Positions 27,146 to 36,290 are shown, numbered from the stretch's first letter. The stretch: 64,000 bases of DNA from Bog-473 sp963783245 (GCA_963783245.1 CAWAMS010000008.1:1-64000); one strand, 5' to 3'. Notes: generated by a model not told the origin, from the letters alone. A program made the numbers and translations.

Positions 27146-27174
27146 TTGCATCGCGACCGTTCGCTTGATATAGT
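27146..27174 (+). promoter_or_regulatory. sigma-70-type promoter of the phasin-like gene
   Basis: TTGCAT and TATAGT are separated by 17 bases, about 60 bp before the ATG of the phasin-like gene. This is the best -35/-10 pair in the gap and suggests that gene has its own strong transcript, as expected for an abundant granule protein. Confidence 0.5.
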
Positions 27175-27234
27175 TCGCAACACCCTCAACAATCCCAATC
27201 CCACCCGAACACCCACGCGATAGGAAGACTGCTC

Positions 27235-27534
27235 ATGACTGCTCTCGAGATGACAGAGAAGGTCCAAGACGGCGTACTCAAAGCCGTGGAGACCAGCCAG
27301 GCCTGGACGCTCGGCGCGATGCGTTCCACCGCGTCGGCCTTCGACGGCATCAAACCAGATCCCTCGCTCATGCCTTTCGCCGACAAGGTGCCCACTGCCA
27401 CAGAGACGCTCGATGCCGCGTTCAGCTTCTGGGGCAAGCTCCTCGACGCGCAGCACACCTTCCTGACCGGCGTCGTGGAGGTCTACACGCCTGCGGCACC
27501 CAAGGTGACCGCCACCGTCGCCAAGAAGGTCTGA
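27235..27534 (+). CDS. phasin-like PHA granule protein
   Basis: 99 residues, amphipathic and helical, with no Cys. The stretch MTEKVQDGVLKAVETSQAW and the later TLDAAFSFWGKLLDAQHTFL resemble the repeating helices of phasins, and the tail ends AAPKVTATVAKKV. Phasins coat PHA granules, limit their size and steer synthase and depolymerase. The assignment rests on composition and on its place between phaC-ligase and phaZ. It has its own promoter and an AGGAAG site before the ATG. Confidence 0.6.
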   Translation: MTALEMTEKVQDGVLKAVETSQAWTLGAMRSTASAFDGIKPDPSLMPFADKVPTATETLDAAFSFWGKLLDAQHTFLTGVVEVYTPAAPKVTATVAKKV

Positions 27535-27676
27535 ACCGGGCGGTCCGGCCGCTCCGCTCCTCTGCCGTCGGCGCAGAGGCCGATGAGAACTCCTTTGGTG
27601 CATTCGCCCGCTATGTCGTAATTTGTCGCGGGACGCACCGCGGCAAACCGGCCCCGCGGTGCACAAGGAGCCCACC

Positions 27677-28330
27677 GTGTCGCAGGCCACTCTCACGATC
27701 AACAGCCGCAACTACGGCGCGTGGTCGCTTCGGGGGTGGCTGTTGTGCAAGTTCGCCGGGCTGGACTTCACGGTCGAAGTCGTCGACAGCCACGACCCGG
27801 ACGTCCGGGCCGAACTCCTTCTGCTCTCCCCGTCCTTCCTGGTGCCCCGGCTTCGCCACGGAGACCTCGTGATCTGGGACACCCTGGCCATCGGGGAATA
27901 TCTCCACGAGTCACAGAGCAGCTCGCTGCTCCCGGACGACCCGAAGGCGAAGGCATGGTGCCGCTCGGTGTCCGGTGAAGTCCACTCCGGTTTCTCCAAC
28001 CTGCGTTCGGCGCTGCCGATGAACATCAAGGCGCACCACCCCGGGTTCCCCGTCTGGGCGGGAGCCCAGGCCGACATCGACCGCATCGAGACCCTCTGGA
28101 ACGACTGCCTTGCCGCTTCGGGAGGCCCCTTCCTCTTCGGCCAGGGCCCCACCGTGGCCGACGCGATGTACGCGCCCGTCTGCACCCGTTTTCGCACGTA
28201 CGACGTCAAGACGGGCGCAGTGGCCAGCGAGTACGCCGAGACGATCTTGGCGACGCCGGAAATGGCCGAATGGACCGCTGCGGCGCAACTCGAGCCCGAC
28301 GACGTCGAAGAGCTCGAGATGGAGTTCTGA
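27677..28330 (+). CDS. glutathione S-transferase family protein
   Basis: 217 residues. The N-terminal thioredoxin-like domain includes NSRNYGAWSLRGWLLC, LLLLSPSFLVPRLRHGDLVIWDTLAIGEYL (cis-Pro and the substrate Ser/Thr turn), and the C-terminal helical domain includes PFLFGQGPTVADAMYAPV. GSTs normally use glutathione; actinobacteria use mycothiol, so the thiol partner is uncertain. GTG at 27677 follows AAGGAG. It lies inside the PHA locus without an obvious link to it. Confidence 0.88.
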   Translation: MSQATLTINSRNYGAWSLRGWLLCKFAGLDFTVEVVDSHDPDVRAELLLLSPSFLVPRLRHGDLVIWDTLAIGEYLHESQSSSLLPDDPKAKAWCRSVSGEVHSGFSNLRSALPMNIKAHHPGFPVWAGAQADIDRIETLWNDCLAASGGPFLFGQGPTVADAMYAPVCTRFRTYDVKTGAVASEYAETILATPEMAEWTAAAQLEPDDVEELEMEF

Positions 28331-28371
28331 GAGGGCCCAATCGAGTGACGCCGGCTCGTCGCCGGCCGGGG

Positions 28372-29595
28372 TCACGGATTGGCCAAGATGAAATTGCGCA
28401 CGATCGGATAGATCTGTCGCTCCCAGCGGCTCCCGCTGAACACCCCGTAGTGACCGACGCCGGCCTGAAGGTGATGGCGTTTCTTCGACGGCTTGATCCC
28501 GGTGCACAGATCCTGGGCCGCCAATGTCTGACCGACCCCGCAGACGTCGTCCTTCTCCCCTTCGACCGTCAGCAGTGCGGTACGCCGGATGGCGGCCAGC
28601 TCCACCGGCCGCCCTCTCCACATCAGCTCCCCCCGGGCCAACAGCTCACGCTGAAAGACCCGGTCGATCGTCTCGAGGTAGAACTCGGCCGCGATATCGA
28701 GCACGGCGAAGTACTCGTCGTAGAAATCGGCGATCACTTCGGCCTCTTCGTCCTCACCCCGGACGAGATGGTTGTAGAGACTCACGTGCTGACGGATATG
28801 GCGCTCGAGGTTCATGCTCACGAACCCGGTCACCTGGAGGAAGCCCGGGTAGACGCGTCTGAAGGCACCCGGATAGCGCAGGGGCACCGTGGTGATGACG
28901 TTGCGCTCGAACCAGCTGAGTGGCTTGGAGTGGGCCAGCTCGTTGACCTTCGTCGGATTCACCCTGGTATCGACCGGGCCGGCCATCAAGGTGAGGGTTC
29001 TCGGTTGCGCCGGGTTGTCGTCGGCCGCCATCAGGGCCGTTGCCGCCAGGGCGGCGGGGCACGGTTGGCAGACCGACAGCATGTGCACGCCGGGCCCGAT
29101 GTACTCAAGGTCGGCGATCACCTGGGCGATGTAGTCGTCGAGGCCGAAGCTCCCGTGCTCGATGCCGATGTCACGTGCGTTGTGCCAATCCGTCACGTAC
29201 ACGTCGTGATCGGGCAGCAGCGTACGCACGGTCGCCCGGAGCAGGGTGGAGAAGTGACCGGCCAGGGCAGCCACCAGCAGGACCCGGGGCTGGACCTCGC
29301 TGACCTCGTCCTTCGCGAAGTGCAGGAGGGACGAAAAGGGGGTGGACATGACGGCCTCTTCGCGCACCGGCGTCACCTCGCCGCCGGCCCTGGTGACCTG
29401 CGCAATGCCGAAGGGGGGCCGTTCGTGGGTCAGGCGGGACCGTTCGATCATCTCGTAGCCGGCGGACATCCGGCGGACCAGGCGATTGCCGGTCCATTCG
29501 GTGGGCAGCTCACCCAGTGACCAGTTCGCCAGCCCGGCGAGGGCTCGTGCCGGTGCGGTGAAGTCCCGCTGCGTCTGGTATGCCTGGTAGAGCAC
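28372..29595 (-). CDS. phaZ: intracellular PHA depolymerase
   Basis: 407 residues. SVCQPCPAALAAT carries the nucleophile Cys typical of intracellular PhaZ enzymes, VYVTDWHNARDIGIEHGSFG and LDDYIAQVIADLEYIG are family segments, TVEGEKDDVCGVGQ includes the catalytic Asp, and AGVGHYGVFSGSRW the catalytic His. It degrades stored PHA in the cytoplasm. It converges on the GST gene, and its promoter region is shared with the 6C RNA transcribed in the same direction just upstream. Confidence 0.88.
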   Translation of the reverse strand: MLYQAYQTQRDFTAPARALAGLANWSLGELPTEWTGNRLVRRMSAGYEMIERSRLTHERPPFGIAQVTRAGGEVTPVREEAVMSTPFSSLLHFAKDEVSEVQPRVLLVAALAGHFSTLLRATVRTLLPDHDVYVTDWHNARDIGIEHGSFGLDDYIAQVIADLEYIGPGVHMLSVCQPCPAALAATALMAADDNPAQPRTLTLMAGPVDTRVNPTKVNELAHSKPLSWFERNVITTVPLRYPGAFRRVYPGFLQVTGFVSMNLERHIRQHVSLYNHLVRGEDEEAEVIADFYDEYFAVLDIAAEFYLETIDRVFQRELLARGELMWRGRPVELAAIRRTALLTVEGEKDDVCGVGQTLAAQDLCTGIKPSKKRHHLQAGVGHYGVFSGSRWERQIYPIVRNFILANP

Positions 29596-29729
29596 CTGTT
29601 CAACCTAACGTTGATGGTCGCCAAAAGGCCAACTGGACCCGGTGGGCCGCCCTCGACGGCCCGACCAGACGATCCGGCGGACATCGCATGTCGCTGCGGG
29701 ACCATCAGCGGGGCCACGAACTGCCCCGG

Positions 29730-29817
29730 AAAAAGGAGAAGGGATCGCCGGGGGGGTGGCGATCCCTTCTCGAGACTCACCAGGTGCTGGAGGGGGGGTT
29801 CCATTCCCTGTGGTCTG
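29730..29817 (-). ncRNA. 6C RNA (actinobacterial small RNA with two C-rich loops)
   Basis: On the minus strand two hairpins follow each other, each closing the same loop, ACCCCCCC. Hairpin 1 pairs AGAC/GUCU, CAC/GUG, AGG/CCU and, innermost, UGGA/UCCA around the loop. Hairpin 2 is a perfect 14-bp stem (29758-29771 with 29736-29749) followed by UUUUU (29734-29730), a rho-independent terminator. Two stem-loops with six or more C in each loop are the definition of the 6C RNA family known from actinobacteria, including the mycobacterial B11 sRNA, which pairs its C-rich loops with G-rich sites in mRNAs. The RNA would be about 88 nt. It lies between phaZ and a LysR gene. A terminator-attenuator in the phaZ leader is the alternative. 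Confidence 0.85.
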
Positions 29818-29822
29818 TAGCT

Positions 29823-29851
29823 AGTTTGCTCCCCCGGCACCAATCTGTCAA
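29823..29851 (-). promoter_or_regulatory. promoter of the 6C RNA
   Basis: On the minus strand TTGACA (29851-29846), a perfect -35, is followed after 17 bases by CAAACT (29828-29823), a weak -10 that keeps the key A at position 2 and T at position 6. Transcription would begin about six bases later, at the base of the first hairpin. Confidence 0.55.
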
Positions 29852-29864
29852 GCAGCTCCACAAG

Positions 29865-29882
29865 ATATCTCTCATCTGATAT
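29865..29882. promoter_or_regulatory. candidate LysR-type binding site
   Basis: ATATC and GATAT arms enclose 8 bases, giving an interrupted AT-rich dyad of the T-N11-A kind preferred by LysR regulators. It lies 62 bp before the LysR start and just upstream of the 6C RNA promoter, so it could control both. Confidence 0.35.
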
Positions 29883-29943
29883 TCTGATCAATAACGTAAC
29901 TGCCGCGAGCATTCGGCGTTATTCCCGGGAAGGGGGTGTCGTC

Positions 29944-30852
29944 ATGGAACTGAAACACTTGCAAGCACTCCTGGGCATCGCGGATACGGGCAGTTTCTCG
30001 GCGGCGGCCACGACGATCGGCACGGTGCAATCCAACGTCTCGGCCCACATCGCCCGCCTCGAGCGCGAGCTCGATGTGCAGCTGGTCGACCGGGCCTCCG
30101 GCCGCCTCACCGAGGAGGGTGAGGTCGTGGTCGGCCGGGCCCGACGGGTCATGAACGAGCTCTCCGACATGGTGGCGGACGTGACCGCGCTGCGCCAGGA
30201 GGTGGTCGGCACGGTGCGCCTCGGCATGATCGGCACCACCGGCCGCTGGCTGGTGCCCCAGCTCTTCGACGTGCTGCGGGAACGGCACCCCCACATCCAT
30301 CTCAATATCGGCGAGGGGTCGAGCGCTCAGCTCGAGCTCCAATTGGGCACGGGTCAGCTCGACCTGGCCGTCGTGACGCTCCCCCTGAGCGGCGACGAGG
30401 TCATTGTGGCCCACCTCTTCGATGAGGACCTCGTGCTCGTCGTGGACAAGGCACACCCGTTGGGGAAAGAGACCTCCCTCCCCCTTGACCGCCTGGCCGA
30501 ACTGGAACTCCTGCTCCCGGCACCCGGCACGGCCCTGCGAGCCGAGATCGACAGCGCAGTGGTGCCGGCACGGGTGGAGCTGCATCCCGCCATGGAGCTC
30601 GACGGCGTACGGATGATCGCCGCCCTGGTCTTCGACGGCTACGGGCCGGCCATCCTCCCGGCCACCGTGGTTCCCGGCCACCTGCGCGAACGCTTCGCCG
30701 TCGTCCCGCTCGAAGGCTTCCCCCGTCGCCGGGTGGGCATCGCGCAGCGACGCCGCGGCCTGCCGTCAGCCCCCGTGCGGGCGGTCATCGACATTCTGGG
30801 GCTCGTGGTCAGCGACCCGCTCTCCATGCCCGAGGGGATCCACCCCAACTGA
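29944..30852 (+). CDS. LysR-family transcriptional regulator
   Basis: 302 residues. The winged helix-turn-helix is at 1-60 (LKHLQALLGIADTGSFSAAA, VQSNVSAHIARLERELDVQL) and the periplasmic-binding-like effector domain at about 90-290 (GTVRLGMIGTTGRWLVPQLF, LVLVVDKAHPLGKE). It is transcribed away from phaZ and the 6C RNA. It probably regulates a neighbour in response to a small acid; the effector is not predictable. Confidence 0.92.
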   Translation: MELKHLQALLGIADTGSFSAAATTIGTVQSNVSAHIARLERELDVQLVDRASGRLTEEGEVVVGRARRVMNELSDMVADVTALRQEVVGTVRLGMIGTTGRWLVPQLFDVLRERHPHIHLNIGEGSSAQLELQLGTGQLDLAVVTLPLSGDEVIVAHLFDEDLVLVVDKAHPLGKETSLPLDRLAELELLLPAPGTALRAEIDSAVVPARVELHPAMELDGVRMIAALVFDGYGPAILPATVVPGHLRERFAVVPLEGFPRRRVGIAQRRRGLPSAPVRAVIDILGLVVSDPLSMPEGIHPN

Positions 30853-30961
30853 CTCGTCCAGATGGTGGGCCCGCCACCAGGCAGGGCCAGGGCGACATCG
30901 GGGACACGCCAGCTGCATTAGCGTCCGTGACCATGTTCAGCCGCAAGACCCCGCTCGCGAC

Positions 30962-31954
30962 ATGCTGAGGATCGGGGTGCTGGGTGCCGCCACCATCGCC
31001 CCCGGCGCGCTTTTGAAGCCCGCACATCGGACCGGTCGGGTCGAGGTCGTGTCGGTGGCCGCTCGTGATGTCGAGCGGGCCCGATCATTCGCGAAGAAGC
31101 ACAAGATCCCACGCGTGGCCGACTCCTACGAGGACCTGCTGGCCGACCCCGAGCTCGATGCGATCTACAACCCACTCCCCAACGGGCTCCACGGTCACTG
31201 GACCATCGCCTCACTCGATGCGGGCAAGCACGTGTTGTGCGAGAAGCCCTTCACGGCCAACGCCGATGAAGCGCGGCACGTAGCCGAGGCGGCGGCGTCG
31301 CACCCTGGACTCGTCGTGATGGAGGCGTTCCACTACGAGTACCACCCGCTGACGCGGCGCCTCGTGGAGATCGTGCAGTCCGGCGAGCTCGGCATCATCA
31401 AGCAGATCGAGATCGCCTTCGCCGCCCCGATGGCCAAACGGGGCGACATCCGTTACCAGCTCGATCTGGCGGGTGGGGCCATGATGGACATGGGCTGCTA
31501 CCCGATTTCACTGTTGCGCCTGCTGGCCGCGGGGCCGAGGGTCACCAGCGCCTCGGCCAAGCTGTCCTCCCCCGGCGTCGACCGCGCCATGGATGCGCGA
31601 TTCTCCCTCCCCGAGGGCGGCACGGCCCACGTGCGATGCTCCATGTTCTCGTCGTCGGTGCTCCGCATGCACGCCGAAGTGGTCGGTAGCGAAGGGACGC
31701 TCAAGGTCTTCAACCCCTTCGCACCGCAGTACGGACATCGCGTCCGTATCGAGACGGCGTCGGGCACGCGGCGCGAGAAGTTCTCGCGGCGGGCCACCTA
31801 CGACTACCAACTCGAGGCCTTCGCGGCCGCCGTCGAGGACGGTGCGCCCTTCCCGACGACGGCGGTCGACGCCATCCGCACCATGGAGCTGATCGATGCC
31901 ACCTACGTGGCGGCCGGCCTTCCCATCCGTCAACCAACCGCGGTCACCGGCTGA
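30962..31954 (+). CDS. Gfo/Idh/MocA-family oxidoreductase
   Basis: 330 residues. GVLGAATIAP is the NAD(P)-binding loop, DAIYNPLPNGLHGHWTIASL a family segment, CEKPF the cofactor-binding EKP motif, and DLAGGAMMDMGCYPISLL lines the active site (GG..D.G.H/Y). These enzymes oxidise or reduce sugars and related cyclic alcohols such as trans-dihydrodiols. Its TGA overlaps the ATG of tldD (TGATG), so it is coupled to the TldD/TldE protease genes; the reason is unclear. Confidence 0.88.
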   Translation: MLRIGVLGAATIAPGALLKPAHRTGRVEVVSVAARDVERARSFAKKHKIPRVADSYEDLLADPELDAIYNPLPNGLHGHWTIASLDAGKHVLCEKPFTANADEARHVAEAAASHPGLVVMEAFHYEYHPLTRRLVEIVQSGELGIIKQIEIAFAAPMAKRGDIRYQLDLAGGAMMDMGCYPISLLRLLAAGPRVTSASAKLSSPGVDRAMDARFSLPEGGTAHVRCSMFSSSVLRMHAEVVGSEGTLKVFNPFAPQYGHRVRIETASGTRREKFSRRATYDYQLEAFAAAVEDGAPFPTTAVDAIRTMELIDATYVAAGLPIRQPTAVTG

Positions 31955-33461
31955 TGCCGCTTCCCGCCGACGATCTCGCCGCCCTGACCGATGCTGCCCT
32001 CTCGACAGCCACCGCCGGCGGCTGTACGAACGCCGAGCTGCGGGTCGAGCGCATCCGCTCCCAACGCGTGCGGCTCCGCGACGCCGCACCGGAAGGGCTC
32101 CTCCGATGACACCGAATTCGGCATGGGCGTGCGCGTCGTGGTCGATGGCGCAGTCGGGTTCGCCGCCACGGTCGATGTCACGCCCGCCGAGGCGGCCAAC
32201 CTCGTACGGATCGCCATCGAAACAGCACGGGTGACGGCTCAAGCCGGTGGTGGGCGCGTCGAGCTGGCGCCCGAACCCTCGCACGGCGAGGTCACGTGGA
32301 CGAGTGCGTTCGACATCGATCCGGCCACGGTGCCCCTGGCGGACAAGGTGGCGCTGCTCGAGGAGCGCAGCCGCCGATTGCTGGCGGACGACGTCGTCTC
32401 CCACGTCACGGCCGAAGTGCTCAGCGTCGGCGAGGAGACGTATTTGGCCGACTTGAGCGGGACGCGCGCGACGCAGCGACGCGTGCGGTTGTCACCCGCA
32501 GATGGAGGCGCTCGCCCTCGGCGACGACGGCTTCGAGACCATGCGCACGCTGGCTCCGCCCGTCGGGCGTGGATGGGAGTACGTGACGGGCGGCGGCGGA
32601 TGGGACTGGGACGACGAATTGGCCCGCATGCCCGAGATACCTCGCCGAGAAGTTGCGCTCCCCTTCGGTCGACGCGGGCACATACGACCTCGTGGTCGAT
32701 CCCTCCAATCTGTGGCTGACCATTCACGAGTCGATCGGGCATGCGACCGAGCTCGACCGCGCCGTGGGATACGAGGCGGCATACGCCGGCACGTCCTTCG
32801 CCACGTTCGATCAGTTGGGCACGCTCGTCTATGGCTCGCCGATCATGCACGTGACGGGCGATCGCACGGTGGAGCATGGGCTGGCCACCGTCGCCATCGA
32901 CAGCGAGGGCGTGGCGGGGCAGTCGTTCGACCTGATCCGCGACGGCGTTGCTCGTGGGGTATCAGCTCGACCGCGCCATCGCCGCCAGCATGAAGCTGGG
33001 GCCCTCCAACGGATGCGCCTTCGCCGACTCGCCTCTGCACGTGCCAATCCAACGGATGGCGAACGTCTCGTTGCGCCGGCGGCGCCGGCCGCGGCGGCGG
33101 GGACGGGCCGACGACGGACGAGCTCATCAGCGGCGTCGAGCGCGGTCTCTACATCGTCGGCGACAAGAGCTGGTCCATCGACATGCAGCGCTACAACTTC
33201 CAGTTCACCGGCCAACGGTTCTTCAAGATCGAGGGCGGCAAGCTGGTGGGGCAGGTGAAGGACGTGGCGTATCAAGCCACAACGACCGATTTTTGGGGCT
33301 CGATGGAGGCCGTCGGCGGGCGTTCGACCTACGTGCTGGGTGGTGCGTTCAACTGCGGCAAGGGACAACCGGGACAAGTGGCGCCGGTCAGTCACGGGTG
33401 CCCGTCGGTCCTCGTGCGCGGCGTGCGTGTGCTCAACGCGCGTGAAGAGGCCGGTCGATGA
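31954..33461 (+). CDS. tldD: TldD-family metalloprotease subunit, frame broken five times
   Basis: Successive frames give one TldD protein of about 500 residues: MPLPADDLAALTDAAL... joins SSDDTEFGMGVRVVVDGAVG near 32095, HPQMEALALGDDGFETMR near 32490, EYLAEKLRSPSVDAGTYD near 32637, LVGYQLDRAIA near 32948 and TTDELISGVERGLYIVG near 33075. The zinc-binding HExxxH reads HESIGH. All five shifts are +1. TldD pairs with TldE/PmbA as a cytoplasmic metalloprotease that trims unfolded or modified peptides. Near the last join the frame encodes a Gly-rich insert. The stop overlaps tldE by ATGA. So many same-direction shifts in a conserved gene point to sequence errors, not decay. Confidence 0.85.
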
Positions 33462-35017
33462 TCGAGGCGCAGGCCGTCGTCGAGTTGGCGTTGGCCGCGG
33501 CGGCACGAGGTGGAGCCGACGGCTGCATCGTGCTGGTCGACGAGACGAGCCATGCCGATGTGCGGTTCGCGCTGAACACGACCACGACCAACGGAGTGCG
33601 CCGGGACCGTTCGGTTACCGTCATCGCGTTGGTCGTCGTCGCGCCCGGATCGTCGCCGTCGGTCGGGGTGTCGCGTCGCAGTGGTGTCGTCGATGTGGAG
33701 CAGATGGTGTCGGCCGCGTTGACGGATGCACGCGGAGCGCCGCCAGCCGAAGATGCATTCACATTGGTCGACGGGATGGGTGCCGCACGTGCAGGCGGGG
33801 GCGCAACGTCGTTGGCGTACGGGCGTGCGCCCGTCGAGACAGACCTGTCGGTATTGGGGGGCGTGCTCTCGGGGCTGTCGTCCGCCTTCCGGCGGGCGGC
33901 GGCGGACGATGTCGTGCTGGCGGGATTTGCGGAGTACGGCGTGTCGACGTTGTATCTCGGGAGCTCGACCGGGGTGCGCATGTCGTACGCGCAGCCGACC
34001 GGCGCCGTCAATCTGGTCGGGCGATCACGTGACGGTGTCCGCTCCGCATGGACCGGCGTGGGAGCAGAGCGGATCGGCGAGATCTCCTTCGGCGAGATGG
34101 AAGAGGAACTGTGGCGGCGCCTGGCGTGGGCTGCGCGGTCGATCTCGCTCGATGCCGGACGCTACGAGGTGATCCTTCCGCCCTCGGGCGTGGCCGACAT
34201 GATGGGGTCGCTCCTCTTCTACGGGATGGGCGGGCAGGACGCCGAGGACGGGCGAACGGTGTTTTCGGCGGCTGCGACAGACGGTCGCGGACATCGGGGT
34301 GCCGCCGGCACGCGCGTGGGCGAGCGTCTGAGCGATGTGCCGTTCACGCTGTACAGCGACCCATTCGAACCCGGTGTCGAGTGTCTGCCGTTCGTCGCTG
34401 CCGGCTCGTCGGACTCGGAGACCTCTGTCTTCGACAACGCACTGCCGTTGGAGCGCGTGGCGTGGATCGAAGATGGGTATCTCGCCCACCTCCGGTATCA
34501 CCGGGCTGGCGCGGCCCGTTCAGGCGTCGACGTCGCTCCCTACATCGACAACTTGATACTGCGGGCGGGCGGCGGCGGCACGGGCGGCACGGGCAACGGC
34601 GGCGGCACCGGCAACGGCGGCGGCACCGGCGGCGGCACGGGCGGCACGGGCGGCACGGGCGGCGGCACGGGCGGCACGGGCAACGGCGGCGGCACCGTGG
34701 AGGACATGGTGGCCCGCACCGAACGGGGGCTCCTCTTGACGTGTCTGTGGTACATCCGAGAAGTCGACCCGGCCACAGCGCTCCTCACCGGTCTGACGCG
34801 AGACGGCGTCTACGTCATCGAAAACGGGGTGGTCGTGGGGGCGGCCAACAACTTTCGATTCAACGAAAGTCCCGTCGACCTGCTCGCCCGGGCGACCGAG
34901 GTTGGCACCAGTGTGCGTGCACTAGGTCGAGAACTCGGCGAGTACCTGAATCGTTGCATCATGCCGCCGCTCCGCATCCCCGACTTCAACATGAGCTCGG
35001 TGAGCCAAGCCAGCTGA
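33458..35017 (+). CDS. tldE: TldE/PmbA-family protein with Gly-rich insertion
   Basis: 519 residues, longer than the usual 440-470. It lacks the zinc motif of TldD, as expected for the partner subunit. Family segments include YDP-like LYSDPFEPGVECLPFVAAGS, TERGLLLTCLWYIREVDP, LLTGLTRDGVYVIENG and NNFRFNESPVDLLARAT. Between APYIDNLILRA and VEDMVARTERG, where relatives have only a few residues, about 44 residues of Gly, Thr and Asn are inserted (residues about 369-412). The insertion is in frame, so the protein may still fold with a flexible loop near the TldD contact. The ATG overlaps the tldD stop. Confidence 0.9.
   Translation: MIEAQAVVELALAAAARGGADGCIVLVDETSHADVRFALNTTTTNGVRRDRSVTVIALVVVAPGSSPSVGVSRRSGVVDVEQMVSAALTDARGAPPAEDAFTLVDGMGAARAGGGATSLAYGRAPVETDLSVLGGVLSGLSSAFRRAAADDVVLAGFAEYGVSTLYLGSSTGVRMSYAQPTGAVNLVGRSRDGVRSAWTGVGAERIGEISFGEMEEELWRRLAWAARSISLDAGRYEVILPPSGVADMMGSLLFYGMGGQDAEDGRTVFSAAATDGRGHRGAAGTRVGERLSDVPFTLYSDPFEPGVECLPFVAAGSSDSETSVFDNALPLERVAWIEDGYLAHLRYHRAGAARSGVDVAPYIDNLILRAGGGGTGGTGNGGGTGNGGGTGGGTGGTGGTGGGTGGTGNGGGTVEDMVARTERGLLLTCLWYIREVDPATALLTGLTRDGVYVIENGVVVGAANNFRFNESPVDLLARATEVGTSVRALGRELGEYLNRCIMPPLRIPDFNMSSVSQAS
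34564..34695 (+). repeat. Gly-Thr-Asn coding repeat inside tldE
   Basis: About eleven imperfect units built from GGCGGCACGGGC, GGCGGCACC and AACGGCGGC, coding runs such as GGTGGTGNGGGTGNGGGTGG. The same 14-mer GGCGGCACGGGCGG occurs in the Ltp2-like gene at about 18797, also coding Gly-Thr. This looks like a slippage-expanded or transferable low-complexity element. Confidence 0.75.
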
Positions 35018-35079
35018 CCGTCCGATCGATCTGGCGAATCGCACGTACGTTTCCTCCCGAGATCCGACATTTCCTCGGT

Positions 35080-36261
35080 ATGGAGCTCGTGGTTGAGAAG
35101 ACATCGACGGCCGACCTGATGGACGAGTGCGAGACGGCTCGGCCGCGTCATCGCCTCCGCAATGGGAAACCTGCTGACTGCCGCTGGAGAATTGGACCGG
35201 CGTGAGGCGTGGCGGTCCGAGGGGGCGACCTCGTCCGGCGCCTGGATCAGCCAGCGCCTCGGCGTGGCCGAGGGAACCGGTCGAATCTGGTCCCACGTGG
35301 CTGAAAAGTTGTGGGACCTCCCGCATTTGGCGCAGGGACTTCGCGTGGGTGCACTCAGCTTCGACAAGGTTCGGGCAGCGGTCGAAATCGCCACACCCGA
35401 ATCCGATGCATCCGTCCTTCGACAAGCCGAGGAGTGCACAGTTCGTCAGATGACCGATATCGTCCGCGAGAGCCCGGAGGTGACTGACGAGCAGTCCGAA
35501 TCCCGGCACGAGTACCGATATCTTCGATGCAACGACGCCCGACGTTCAATCACCGCGCAGTTGACCGAGGATGCGTACGCTCTCGTACGAGCGGCGATAG
35601 CGGAGCGGGCTCGCGCATTCCCGTCCGACGGCGAAACTCCCTATGACCAGCGCCGGGCCGATGCGCTCGTGGACATCTGCCGGATACGCACCGGCCGTCG
35701 TGGAACCGGATCCGGGTCAGCTGATGGCGAGGGCAGCGCCGGGACGGCCGATCTCACAAATGCCCGACGGATCCGCATCGAACTTCCTCGTGATCGCCCA
35801 CACGGATCTTGCGCTCTTGCAAGGTGGCACTGGTCGGGCCGAGATCGAGCGGATGGGGTTCTTGAGTGGCTGAGGCCATCAGACGAATCGGTTGCGACGC
35901 CTCTGTCGCCTTGGCACTCGACGATGCCTTCGGTCACACGATGTTCGAAGGTCGTTCCAAGCGATTCGCCACCCAGGCACAGCGCCACGAAGTCCAGCGG
36001 CGCGATCGACGATGCCGGTTCCCGAGTTGCCCCAACAACACGTTCACCGATGTCCACCATGTCGTGCACTGGGCGGACCAAGGACCCACGGATCTGCCCA
36101 ATCTGGTGACGCTGTGCGACCATCACCATCATCGGGTCCATGAGGGAAAATGGCAGGTGACCGGCAACGCCAACGGGATTCTGCGATTCGTCGGGCCCAG
36201 CGGCCGCATGATGACGTCGCGTCCTTCGCCCTTGTGGACGAGAAGGCGAAGAGCCGGCTGA
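35080..36261 (+). CDS. DUF222/HNH endonuclease-domain protein (13E12-type), frame broken three times
   Basis: Joined frames (near 35145, 35690 and 35865, all +1) give about 393 residues. The DUF222 part includes MELVVEKTSTADLMDECE, GNLLTAAGELDRREAWRS and GAWISQRLGVAEGTGR. The HNH part is CRFPSCPNNTFTDVHHVVHW followed by NLVTLCDHHHHRVHEGKW, with the two CxxC-like Cys, the HH pair and the final H. These proteins are repeated in actinobacterial genomes and are presumed nucleases of mobile origin; their role is unsettled. It may be an intact gene with sequence errors or a real decayed copy, since such copies are often dispensable. Confidence 0.75.
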
Positions 36262-36290
36262 ACTCGTCTCGCCGACTCTGGCGTCGCCTC

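Noticed and set aside
29736..29771. Hairpin taken as a simple bidirectional terminator
   Set aside because: The genes on either side are divergent, so none ends here. A second C-loop hairpin and a promoter upstream fit a 6C RNA instead.
35080..36261. DUF222-HNH gene called as a true decayed pseudogene
   Set aside because: All three breaks are +1 like those in essential genes nearby and the HNH residues are intact, so decay is not needed to explain them, though it remains possible.
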